14,542 nt of DNA from Lachnospiraceae bacterium UBA3643 (GTDB taxonomy: Bacteria > Bacillota > Clostridia > Lachnospirales > Lachnospiraceae): NCBI GenBank assembly GCA_002373855.1, contig DFKO01000107.1, positions 1 to 14,542 of the forward strand, given 5' to 3'. Position numbers and translations under genes: made by a program. The notes beneath the pieces are model-generated. The model was given only the letters and a program-made list of their open reading frames with translations. It was not told where the DNA came from and ran no database searches. How positions within the stretch are numbered: the stretch's first letter is position 1; every line of letters starts with the position of its first letter. Below are positions 1 to 6,795 of this stretch, piece by piece.

Positions 1-817
1 GTATAAGTGATGTCCAGCCTTCTGTAACATTTCCTGAGAAATAAGACACAAAAGCATATACAGCTGCAACAAAGCATATAAATAAAACGATTATTCCAAG
101 GCCAAGTATGTAATTGATCGGCTTTACGGAAAAGGATGTAATACCGTCAAAAGCAAGGGCAAGCATCTTTTTAAACGGATACTTGGACTCTCCTGCTTCT
201 CTCTTTGTCCTCTCATATTCTACTACAGCACTCTTGTAACCGATGAGGGGCACTATACCGCGGAGATACAGATTTACCTCTTCGTATTTAGCCAGCTGTA
301 AAACGGCTCTTTTGCTCATCAAACGAAAGTCCGCATGGTTATAAACACAGTCAACGCCCATCCTGTTTAGGAGCTTGTAATATGACTCAGCCGTAAATCT
401 CTTAAAGAAGGAATCGCTGTCGCGCTTTGACCTGACGCCGTATACGATATCGCATCCTTCATGGTAGAAATCCACCATCTCTTCGATCTTTGTATAATCA
501 TCCTGAAGATCGGCATCAATTGATACTATCATGTCAGCATCCTTTGAAGCAGTCAGCAGCCCCGAAAAGAGCGCGTTCTGGTGACCGGTATTTCTGGCGA
601 GCTTTAAAGCCCTGACCATATCAGATTTTTCATGCCATTCCCTAAGCTGATCCCATGTCTTGTCCTTACTGCCGTCATCGACAAGTAAGAGATAACTGTC
701 TTTTGAAATCTTGTCCCTGCTCATAAGCGCCGATAAAAATTCGGTAAGCTTTGGCAGCGATATAGGGAGCATCTCCTCTTCGTTGTAACAGGGGATAACT
801 ATAGCAAGTCTGTCCAT
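1..817 (-). CDS. Family 2 glycosyltransferase, DPM1/GtrB-like, membrane-anchored (3' end outside window)
   Basis: This gene starts with ATG at 815-817 and runs off the low-coordinate edge, leaving 272 residues visible. The start of the protein (MDRLAIVIPCYNEEE) is the classic GT-A opening of family 2 glycosyltransferases. VDDGSKD lies at about residues 46-52, the metal/nucleotide-binding DAD within SIDADLQDD at about 99-107, and GESKYPFKKM at about 209-218. That last motif is typical of enzymes that move a sugar from a nucleotide donor to polyprenyl phosphate (DPM1, GtrB, YkoT group). A hydrophobic segment at about 236-262 is the first of the expected C-terminal membrane helices. The family usually has about 310-340 residues with two helices, so roughly 50 residues are missing. 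The probable role is making a lipid-linked sugar for cell-envelope glycosylation; the exact donor cannot be read. The start codon lies 3 bases after the yebC stop, which suggests co-transcription and translational coupling. Confidence 0.9.
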   Translation of the reverse strand, partial: MDRLAIVIPCYNEEEMLPISLPKLTEFLSALMSRDKISKDSYLLLVDDGSKDKTWDQLREWHEKSDMVRALKLARNTGHQNALFSGLLTASKDADMIVSIDADLQDDYTKIEEMVDFYHEGCDIVYGVRSKRDSDSFFKRFTAESYYKLLNRMGVDCVYNHADFRLMSKRAVLQLAKYEEVNLYLRGIVPLIGYKSAVVEYERTKREAGESKYPFKKMLALAFDGITSFSVKPINYILGLGIIVLFICFVAAVYAFVSYFSGNVTEGWTSLI

Positions 818-820
818 GAT

Positions 821-1552
821 TTATTCTTCTTCCCAGTTTGTATAAACATTCTGAACATCATCATCTTCATCAAGAAGATCAAGAGTCCTCTGAAGCTGCC
901 TTACAGATTCCTCATCTGTGAGTGACACATAATTCTGAGGGAGCATTGTTACCTCTGCTGAAACCACAGGGAGTTTAAGCTCTTCAACAACCTTTGATAC
1001 ATCAAGGAATGAATCGGGATCTGTAATGATCTCATATGAATCGTCTTCCTCATTAAAGTCCTCAGCACCTGCATCAATGACTTTCTCAAGGATTGAATCG
1101 CCATCTAAAGGACAGTCTTCCTTGTCAATGATGATCTGGCCTTTCTCGTCAAACATATATGATACACAGCCCTGGGTACCGATGGCACCGCTGCCCTTTG
1201 TAAAAGCGCTTCTCACATTGGCTGCTGTTCGATTCTTGTTGTCTGTAAGACACTCTACAATGATTGCTATACCTTTAGGACCGTATCCTTCATAAACTGC
1301 TTTTTCGTAATTTACGGAATTGCCCTCACCGGAAGCCTTTTTGATACCTCTTTCGATGGTATCGTTAGGAACATTGTTGGCTTTTGCCTTCTGGATAACC
1401 TGTGCAAGCTTAAAGTTGTTGGCAGGATCGGGGCCACCGTCCTTAACCGCTACAGCTATCTCCCTACCGATCATTGTGAAAATCTTACCTTTTGCGGCAT
1501 CATTTTTCTCTTTCTTATGCTTAATATTCGCAAATTTTGAATGCCCTGACAT
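821..1552 (-). CDS. yebC: YebC/PmpR (TACO1) family protein
   Basis: This 243-residue protein begins with MSGHSKFANIKHKK, the near-invariant N-terminus of the YebC family, continues with the KANNVPNDTIERGIKKA segment (about 55-71) and YEGYGPKGIAIIVE (about 87-100), and has an acidic C-terminus. Its length matches the family (E. coli YebC is 246 residues), so it is complete. Members were first described as DNA-binding regulators (PmpR). The mitochondrial homologue TACO1 acts in translation, and recent work on bacterial members points to a ribosome-associated role in relieving stalls; which applies here cannot be told from sequence. The ATG start is supported by a GGAGG 7 bases upstream. A strong candidate promoter lies in the 77-base gap to nnr, so the gene probably has its own transcript, continuing into the glycosyltransferase. 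Confidence 0.95.
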   Translation of the reverse strand: MSGHSKFANIKHKKEKNDAAKGKIFTMIGREIAVAVKDGGPDPANNFKLAQVIQKAKANNVPNDTIERGIKKASGEGNSVNYEKAVYEGYGPKGIAIIVECLTDNKNRTAANVRSAFTKGSGAIGTQGCVSYMFDEKGQIIIDKEDCPLDGDSILEKVIDAGAEDFNEEDDSYEIITDPDSFLDVSKVVEELKLPVVSAEVTMLPQNYVSLTDEESVRQLQRTLDLLDEDDDVQNVYTNWEEE

Positions 1553-1595
1553 AAATTACCTCCGAATTTACATAATTTCTCATTTTAACTGATTA

Positions 1596-1624
1596 ATTTT
1601 ATCATAAAAACCCGATATCTTCAA
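1596..1624 (-). promoter_or_regulatory. Candidate sigma-A promoter for yebC
   Basis: On the minus strand a -35 box TTGAAG (1619-1624) is separated by exactly 17 bases from a -10 box TAAAAT (1596-1601), with TGA directly before the -10 giving an extended -10 signature. The expected start of transcription is near 1589, leaving a leader of about 37 bases that carries the yebC GGAGG. The match is seen in the sequence; activity is inferred. Confidence 0.6.
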
Positions 1625-1629
1625 TAAAG

Positions 1630-3165
1630 TTAATCCTTTAAAGCGTCTGTTATATCCCCCGCCCTTATGCCTTCAAAGAGCCTCCTCTCTCCTGCTTTTT
1701 CACCCATGTAGCCATGTAAAAACACGCTGTAAACGGCTGCGTCAAACATATCCTTTTCTATTCCTGCAAAATAACCTGTCATTCCTGCGAGGACGTCACC
1801 GCTTCCTGCAGTCCCAAGATATTTTGACGTAACGGTATTTATATAAACCGTTTTTCCGTCACTTACAATCGTCCTTGCATCTTTTGCAATGATAATTATT
1901 TTGAATTTCTCCGCAAGTTCTCTTACAAAATCGGGATCCTGATTATTTTTATCTTTAAGATCTGTTTTAAATAATCTCGCAAATTCTCCGGGGTGGGGAG
2001 TAATAATTGTTGGCGCCTTGCCTATATATCTTTTATCGAATATTTCTTTTATTTTATCCCTTTCGTATCCTGATAAAATATTAAGACCGTCAGCGTCAAC
2101 CACAACAGGTTTACTGCAGTTTTTAAGAGCATATAAAACCATTTCTTTAATAGCCGCGCTGTCCCCCAGCCCGCATCCGATCACAAGCGAGGTACACCAC
2201 TCAAAGGATTTTAATATATTTTCCCTGTCATCATTTATATCCTGAAACATGGCTTCAGGCAGTTCATGTATGAGAAGGTTCCTGTTTGCACTGTCAGATA
2301 TCACCTTTACCATACCGCCTCCGGATAAAAGAGCTGCTTTTGCGGAAAGTATCATAGCCCCGGGCATCCCGGCCGAACCTGTTATAAACAGGATTTTGCC
2401 GCTCGTACCCTTGTTGCCTGTAATACTTTTTTTAGGCAAGTGATTATATAAATCATGGTTGCATGTAAAAGTTTTTACATCAGAGCCGTCATCATATATA
2501 TTTACATCAATCGGGATGATTTCCCCCGTATATTCAGGCCCCTTATTTAAGATCAGTCCCCTCTTTATCCACTCCATCGTAATAGTGTGATCAGCGTGGA
2601 CACATGATCCCATCACCATGCCGGTGTCTGAATTTAGACCGCTTGGTATATCAATCGCAAATACTTTTTTATTACCCCTGTTGTTATCCCTGATATGTTT
2701 TATCAGATTGGCTGCGCTTTTAACTCTTGGCCTCACCTCCCCGGTGATACCTATTCCGAGCATGGCATCGACTATTACATCTGCATTCTCAGTAATGTCA
2801 GAGCAGGCTTTTATATAATCAATATCCGTTATTTCAATTCCCCTTTTTTCGCATATCCCTTTATTAAGGCCTGCTTCAGCCGTCATTTTATCAGGGTTTC
2901 CGACAAAAATGATTTTGACACTGATATGTCTGTCATTCATGATCCTTCCAATCGAAAAGCCGTCGCCGCCGTTATTTCCGGATCCGCAAAAAATTACCGC
3001 ATTTTTTATATCACCCGATATTTCCCTAATCTTTTCAAAGCTCTGATATGCAGCTCTCTCCATCAAAGATAAAGATGGAATACCGTAACCGTTTATGGTT
3101 TCGGACTCCATCTTTTTCATTTCCAGGCTTGATACAATTCTGTACTTTAACTGATCATTCATCAT
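1630..3165 (-). CDS. nnr: Bifunctional NAD(P)H-hydrate epimerase / ADP-dependent NAD(P)H-hydrate dehydratase
   Basis: This 511-residue metabolite-repair enzyme restores damaged NADHX and NADPHX to NAD(P)H. The N-terminal YjeF_N epimerase domain (about 1-225) shows GSGNNGGDG (61-69), VDAMLGIGITGEV (132-144) and IDIPSGLNSDTG (171-182). The C-terminal ribokinase-like dehydratase domain (about 245-511) shows NKGTSGKILFITGSAGMPGA (251-270), GCGLG (330-334), VDADGLN (356-362), TPHPGEF (389-395) and the anion-hole/ADP motif GTAGSGDVLAGMTG (451-464). All expected motifs are present and the length is typical of the fused bacterial form (about 500). The start is one of two adjacent ATG codons; the first overlaps the stop of the upstream coiled-coil gene in an ATGA junction, so translation is probably coupled to it. 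There is no strong SD of its own beyond A/G-rich sequence (GAAAAAA). Confidence 0.95.
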   Translation of the reverse strand: MMNDQLKYRIVSSLEMKKMESETINGYGIPSLSLMERAAYQSFEKIREISGDIKNAVIFCGSGNNGGDGFSIGRIMNDRHISVKIIFVGNPDKMTAEAGLNKGICEKRGIEITDIDYIKACSDITENADVIVDAMLGIGITGEVRPRVKSAANLIKHIRDNNRGNKKVFAIDIPSGLNSDTGMVMGSCVHADHTITMEWIKRGLILNKGPEYTGEIIPIDVNIYDDGSDVKTFTCNHDLYNHLPKKSITGNKGTSGKILFITGSAGMPGAMILSAKAALLSGGGMVKVISDSANRNLLIHELPEAMFQDINDDRENILKSFEWCTSLVIGCGLGDSAAIKEMVLYALKNCSKPVVVDADGLNILSGYERDKIKEIFDKRYIGKAPTIITPHPGEFARLFKTDLKDKNNQDPDFVRELAEKFKIIIIAKDARTIVSDGKTVYINTVTSKYLGTAGSGDVLAGMTGYFAGIEKDMFDAAVYSVFLHGYMGEKAGERRLFEGIRAGDITDALKD

Positions 3166-3782
3166 TTTTTCTCTTCTTTTTTATGGAGCATATTATCTCC
3201 CGGATTGTATTTCATATCAAACAGATCTATAACAGATGCCCCGAAAATATCATGCATATATGTATATATCTCCTGATTTTTCAGTTCCATCTCCTGTTTT
3301 CTGACCACATTCTTTTTAAGCTCTATTCTGATATCGGATATCCATTCGGATATTTCGTCTATACCGGATGTATTCTCCTGAATAATATCATAACACTGCT
3401 CCATGGTAGCAACCATGAGTCTGTAGTTGATCTCACCTATCTGATTGGGCAGTTCATGTAACTCCTCCATCTTTTTATCGATGAGATCGTTACATTCCTC
3501 AATCTGTCTTTTCTTGTCTTCCTGACCTTCTCCGCCGTTATCTTCGTCCATTCCTCCCACAATGTCATTCATAAGCTTTTGTTTAAATGCTTTTGCTTTC
3601 TTTATCTCGGAATTAAGACGTCCCTGGAGTTTAAGGAGTTCCTTGATCTCCTCTTCGTCTTTTTTCATATCCTTTGTTTTTTCGAGGCCAACCATCAGCC
3701 TGTGCCATTTATTATCAAGGGGAAGTATGGGAATATTACGGCCGAGAAGTGCGTTTTCATATACATCTATTGATTTGGACAT
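3162..3782 (-). CDS. Hypothetical coiled-coil protein translationally coupled to nnr
   Basis: I do not recognise this 206-residue protein. It has no signal peptide or membrane segment, is very rich in Lys and Glu, and is predicted by eye to be mostly helical. Likely coiled-coil stretches lie at about 30-72 and 86-165, split by an acidic Gly-rich loop (GGMDEDNGGEGQEDK, about 76-90). A short hydrophobic/aromatic tail (EIYTYMHDIFGASVIDLFD, about 171-189) may be a contact site. The N-terminal NIPILPLDNKWHRLM (16-30) also looks like a conserved patch. The ATG is preceded by GGGAGG at 3791-3796 with 8 bases spacing, an excellent ribosome binding site. Its TGA overlaps the nnr start by 4 bases, and icd ends only 33 bases upstream, so icd, this gene and nnr may share a transcript. 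Flagellar or chaperone-like coiled-coil proteins are possible alternatives, but nothing decides between them. Confidence 0.85.
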   Translation of the reverse strand: MSKSIDVYENALLGRNIPILPLDNKWHRLMVGLEKTKDMKKDEEEIKELLKLQGRLNSEIKKAKAFKQKLMNDIVGGMDEDNGGEGQEDKKRQIEECNDLIDKKMEELHELPNQIGEINYRLMVATMEQCYDIIQENTSGIDEISEWISDIRIELKKNVVRKQEMELKNQEIYTYMHDIFGASVIDLFDMKYNPGDNMLHKKEEKK

Positions 3783-3815
3783 GCTCGCAACCTCCCGGCC
3801 TTATAATTTTTAATA

Positions 3816-5027
3816 TTATGCTAATTCTTTATCAAGATTCTTTTTGATTTCGAGAATAAACTCTTCGCTGTTAAGAGTAGTAATATTATCAAGACTTGAT
3901 ATAAGCGCAAGATCCTTGGTCATCTTGCCGCTCTCAATCGTACCGATTGTAGCTTTTTCAAGGGCATCGGCATATTTGATGAGTTCATTATTATTATCAA
4001 GTTCTCCTCTCTTTCTGAGGGCTCCTGACCATGCAAATATGGTAGCAACAGAGTTTGTGGATGTCTCCTCACCTTTTAAATGCTTGTAATAATGACGCTG
4101 AACCGTTCCGTGGGCAGCTTCATACTCATATATTCCGTCAGGCGATACAAGTACGGATGTCATCATGGCAAGTGAACCGAAAGCAGATGAAACCATATCT
4201 GACATTACATCACCGTCATAATTTTTGCACGCCCAGATAAATCCGCCTTTTGCCTTCATGACTCTGGCTACAGCATCATCTATAAGAGTGTAGAAATAAG
4301 TGATACCCGCCTCTTCAAATTTAGACTTGTACTCCTCATCAAAGATTTTCTGGAAGATATCCTTGAATGTATGATCGTATTTCTTTGAGATCGTATCTTT
4401 TGTGGCAAACCAGAGATCCTGCTTAGTGTCAAGGGCATAATTAAAGCAGCTCCTTGCAAAGCTTGTAATTGACTTGTCGGTATTATGCATGCCCTGAAGC
4501 ACTCCCGGACCCTTAAACTCATGGACAAGTTCTTTAATGGTCTCGCCATTCTCATCCTCAAATACAAGATATGCCTTACCTTTTCCGGAAACCTTTATCT
4601 CAGTATTTTTATAAACATCACCGTATGCATGTCTTGCAAGTGTGATAGGCTGCTTCCAGTTCTTTACACAGGGCTCGATACCCTTAACGATGATGGGTGT
4701 ACGGAATACTGTTCCGTCAAGAGCCGCCCTTATTGTACCGTTAGGGCTCTTCCACATCTCTTTTAATTTATACTCATCCATACGGGCAGCGTTTGGTGTG
4801 ATGGTTGCACACTTAACTGCTACTCCGTACTTTTTTGCTGCATTGGCACTGTCTATGGTTACCTGATCGTTAGTATCATTTCTGTTAACCAGTCCCAGAT
4901 CATAATACTCAGTCTTCAGATCCACATAGGGGAGGATCAGGTCATCCTTGATCATCTTCCAGAGGATTCTTGTCATCTCATCTCCGTCCATCTCAACGAG
5001 GGGCGTAGTCATCTGAATCTTATCCAT
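3816..5027 (-). CDS. icd: NADP-dependent isocitrate dehydrogenase, eukaryotic-type (subfamily II)
   Basis: This 403-residue cytosolic enzyme oxidatively decarboxylates isocitrate to 2-oxoglutarate with reduction of NADP, supplying carbon for glutamate synthesis. It follows the homodimeric subfamily II typified by human IDH1/IDH2 rather than the E. coli type. TITPNAAR lies at 75-82, the isocitrate loop WKSPNGTIR at 92-100, Arg109, and Arg132 in ARHAYGD (the equivalent of human IDH1 Arg132). The metal-binding Asp residues fall in LIDD (248-251) and YDGDVMSD (270-277), and the NADP-binding [10 protein letters not shown] is at 303-312 followed by [14 protein letters not shown]. Length and motifs indicate a complete, active enzyme. 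The ATG has a GAGG about 10 bases upstream. A candidate promoter overlaps the end of the preceding LRR gene, which suggests expression independent of the surface-protein operon. The next gene begins 33 bases downstream with no visible terminator between. Confidence 0.97.
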   Translation of the reverse strand: MDKIQMTTPLVEMDGDEMTRILWKMIKDDLILPYVDLKTEYYDLGLVNRNDTNDQVTIDSANAAKKYGVAVKCATITPNAARMDEYKLKEMWKSPNGTIRAALDGTVFRTPIIVKGIEPCVKNWKQPITLARHAYGDVYKNTEIKVSGKGKAYLVFEDENGETIKELVHEFKGPGVLQGMHNTDKSITSFARSCFNYALDTKQDLWFATKDTISKKYDHTFKDIFQKIFDEEYKSKFEEAGITYFYTLIDDAVARVMKAKGGFIWACKNYDGDVMSDMVSSAFGSLAMMTSVLVSPDGIYEYEAAHGTVQRHYYKHLKGEETSTNSVATIFAWSGALRKRGELDNNNELIKYADALEKATIGTIESGKMTKDLALISSLDNITTLNSEEFILEIKKNLDKELA

Positions 5028-5065
5028 TTGAAAAAAACCTCACTTTATATTTTTTAACTTAAAAT

Positions 5066-5094
5066 ATTTTAATATTAAAATACGCCTTCGGCAA
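5066..5094 (-). promoter_or_regulatory. Candidate sigma-A promoter for icd
   Basis: On the minus strand TTGCCG (5089-5094; 4 of 6 consensus bases) and TAAAAT (5066-5071; 5 of 6) are spaced by 17 bases. The -35 box lies inside the last codons of the second LRR gene and the -10 just past its stop. Transcription would begin near 5058, giving a leader of about 30 bases with GAGG. The -10 matches that of the yebC and srtB candidates. Activity is inferred. Confidence 0.45.
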
Positions 5095-6655
5095 CTGTTT
5101 TTACACTGTCCGGTATCTCAGGCTCAGCATCAGTGCCCTTGTATCCTATGAGTACACCGTCACCTACTATCAGGAAATCAGGGGCATTTTCGTCATTTAA
5201 CCAGTTCTCATACCACGGCGTATGATCAAAAGCATACTGGCCAACAGCAGTAACCGTAGACGGGATGGATACGTCAGTAAGTGAATCACAGTGATAAAAT
5301 GCTCCGTATGCAATCTCGGTCACTCCCTCGGGTATATCAATACTCTGAATGGATGACCTTGCAAAAGAAAGCATACCGATAGATGTATCACCCGTGTCAA
5401 AAGTATATGTGTCAATAGTCTGATCGTTATAGTGAGAATATTCCGGTACGGAATAAGTCACAATCTCCGGTTCTGCTTCATTTGTTCCGGATACTGCAGG
5501 AAGCGATTCGATGATCACAAAAGCCCTGTCTGAAACGACCATGCTGTCCCCGATAACATTGCCGTCTACTGATGCATTTTCATCATATTCAATGACATGC
5601 TGGTACATGGGTGTACGACCTGTGGATACAATGGCTGTATTACCCGATGTGGTGCCGGTAACAGTATTTGTAATTATGCCACCTGAAGATACGGTAGGGA
5701 TATCTGAAACCGATGTAACAGAGACCGGTGTATATTTAAGATTATTATCCGTAACGGAAAGTTTCGGCTCGGCCGCTGTCAGATATCCTTTTTCCTCTGC
5801 ATATCTGTAAGCAAATGTGCCTTCATCGGCAATAATGATCATATCTGTAGGGCATCCCGAAAAAGCTGATTCCTTGATATCCGTAACCGATATGGGCACT
5901 GAAACCTGCATAAGTGAGGAATCTCCCATAAATGCTCCGATACCGATTGATTTAGCCGGAACATTTACATATACATTGGAAAGTGCCGTCGCTCCGGCAA
6001 ATGAATAGCTAGGAATCTCCGACAGAGATGAAGAACATGTAATCTGATTTAGTTTGTCAGTACCCCAGAACGCATACTGACATACAGTATCAACAGAGTC
6101 AGGCATCCTGTAAACATTGCCGGGATATCCCGGAAGGTACTGATATAAAACAGTTTTTTTATAATTATAAATACAACCGTCATCCCATACAAAAGATGTA
6201 TTGGAAGGAGGAATATTTACATAAGCAAGGCTTGTATCACCGGAAAATACACCGTTTCCGAGTTTTCTGAAATCCTTGCCAAAATTAATCTGGCTAAGCT
6301 TTGGGCAGTCTGAAAAAGCTGAATCTCCTATTGTCTCAACAGTATCGGGAAGTGATACAGTCACAAGACCGGTACAACCAGAAAAAGCCTTTGAACCGAT
6401 TTCAGATACTCCTGATGAAACCGTTACAGTCTCAACAAAAGTATTGCCGGCAAAGGCTTCACTGCCGATACCTGTAATCTCCCCGGGGATAACTACATTT
6501 TTATCTGAACCGTTGTACTTAACAAGGACAGAACCGGATAAGACCATATCATCCGTGATGCCAACGGCCTTAGATGATATGATTCCGGATACTCCCAGTG
6601 CGATTAAAAGCACCAGTATCGGTAATGCAATTATTAAAGCAACTTTCTTTTTCAA
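5075..6655 (-). CDS. BspA-type leucine-rich-repeat protein, exported or membrane-tethered, no sorting signal
   Basis: This 526-residue protein begins with KKK followed by a hydrophobic stretch at about 5-27, a signal peptide or uncleaved membrane anchor. LRR_5 repeats (pattern I-P-x-x-V-x-x-I-G-x-x-A-F-x-x-C-x-x-L) run from about 38 to 275 and end in a capping-like segment (FAYRYAEEKGY, about 281-291). A Ser/Thr-rich, repeat-free linker follows at about 300-420, then a second LRR block at about 424-526. The protein stops at VKTVAEGVF, half-way through a repeat unit, with no cap, no LPXTG-like motif and no C-terminal membrane helix. The start is TTG (6653-6655): it is the only start that keeps the signal segment, and a weak GGGA lies about 8 bases upstream. 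Only 17 bases separate it from the preceding LRR gene, so the two are surely co-transcribed. BspA-like LRR proteins usually act in adhesion or binding, but the ligand here is unknown. Confidence 0.88.
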   Translation of the reverse strand: MKKKVALIIALPILVLLIALGVSGIISSKAVGITDDMVLSGSVLVKYNGSDKNVVIPGEITGIGSEAFAGNTFVETVTVSSGVSEIGSKAFSGCTGLVTVSLPDTVETIGDSAFSDCPKLSQINFGKDFRKLGNGVFSGDTSLAYVNIPPSNTSFVWDDGCIYNYKKTVLYQYLPGYPGNVYRMPDSVDTVCQYAFWGTDKLNQITCSSSLSEIPSYSFAGATALSNVYVNVPAKSIGIGAFMGDSSLMQVSVPISVTDIKESAFSGCPTDMIIIADEGTFAYRYAEEKGYLTAAEPKLSVTDNNLKYTPVSVTSVSDIPTVSSGGIITNTVTGTTSGNTAIVSTGRTPMYQHVIEYDENASVDGNVIGDSMVVSDRAFVIIESLPAVSGTNEAEPEIVTYSVPEYSHYNDQTIDTYTFDTGDTSIGMLSFARSSIQSIDIPEGVTEIAYGAFYHCDSLTDVSIPSTVTAVGQYAFDHTPWYENWLNDENAPDFLIVGDGVLIGYKGTDAEPEIPDSVKTVAEGVF

Positions 6656-6672
6656 ACTTTATTCCCGTTTAC

Positions 6673-6795
6673 TTATGAAGGATTGGATGTTCCCGGTAAT
6701 ACTTTCTTGTCTTTCCAGAGGAACAGCATTATTCCAAACAGTGCAAGTCCTGCTGATAAAAACCACTTTGGTGCAGGTACACCGGTCTTTGGTGT
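6673..6795 (-). other. Sortase cell-wall sorting signal (TPKTG, membrane helix, charged tail)
   Basis: The last 40 codons of the large LRR gene encode the tripartite layout of a sortase substrate: TPKTG at 6781-6795, a 17-residue hydrophobic helix flanked by Trp (WFLSAGLALFGIMLFLW), and a Lys-rich tail. It differs from canonical LPXTG by Thr at the first position. Clostridial class B sortases such as that of C. difficile are known to accept [S/P]PXTG-type motifs, which fits the class B sortase encoded next door. Confidence 0.8.

Noticed and set aside
3807..3835. Possible promoter TTGATA-17-TAAAAA between icd and the coiled-coil gene.
   Set aside because: The -35 is good but the -10 is weak, and transcription would begin almost at the ribosome binding site; co-transcription with icd is at least as likely.
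5028..5077. A frameshift at the end of the second LRR gene that would hide the rest of its last repeat.
   Set aside because: The other two frames past the stop are A/T-rich, end quickly and show no LRR-like residues, so no continuation is supported.
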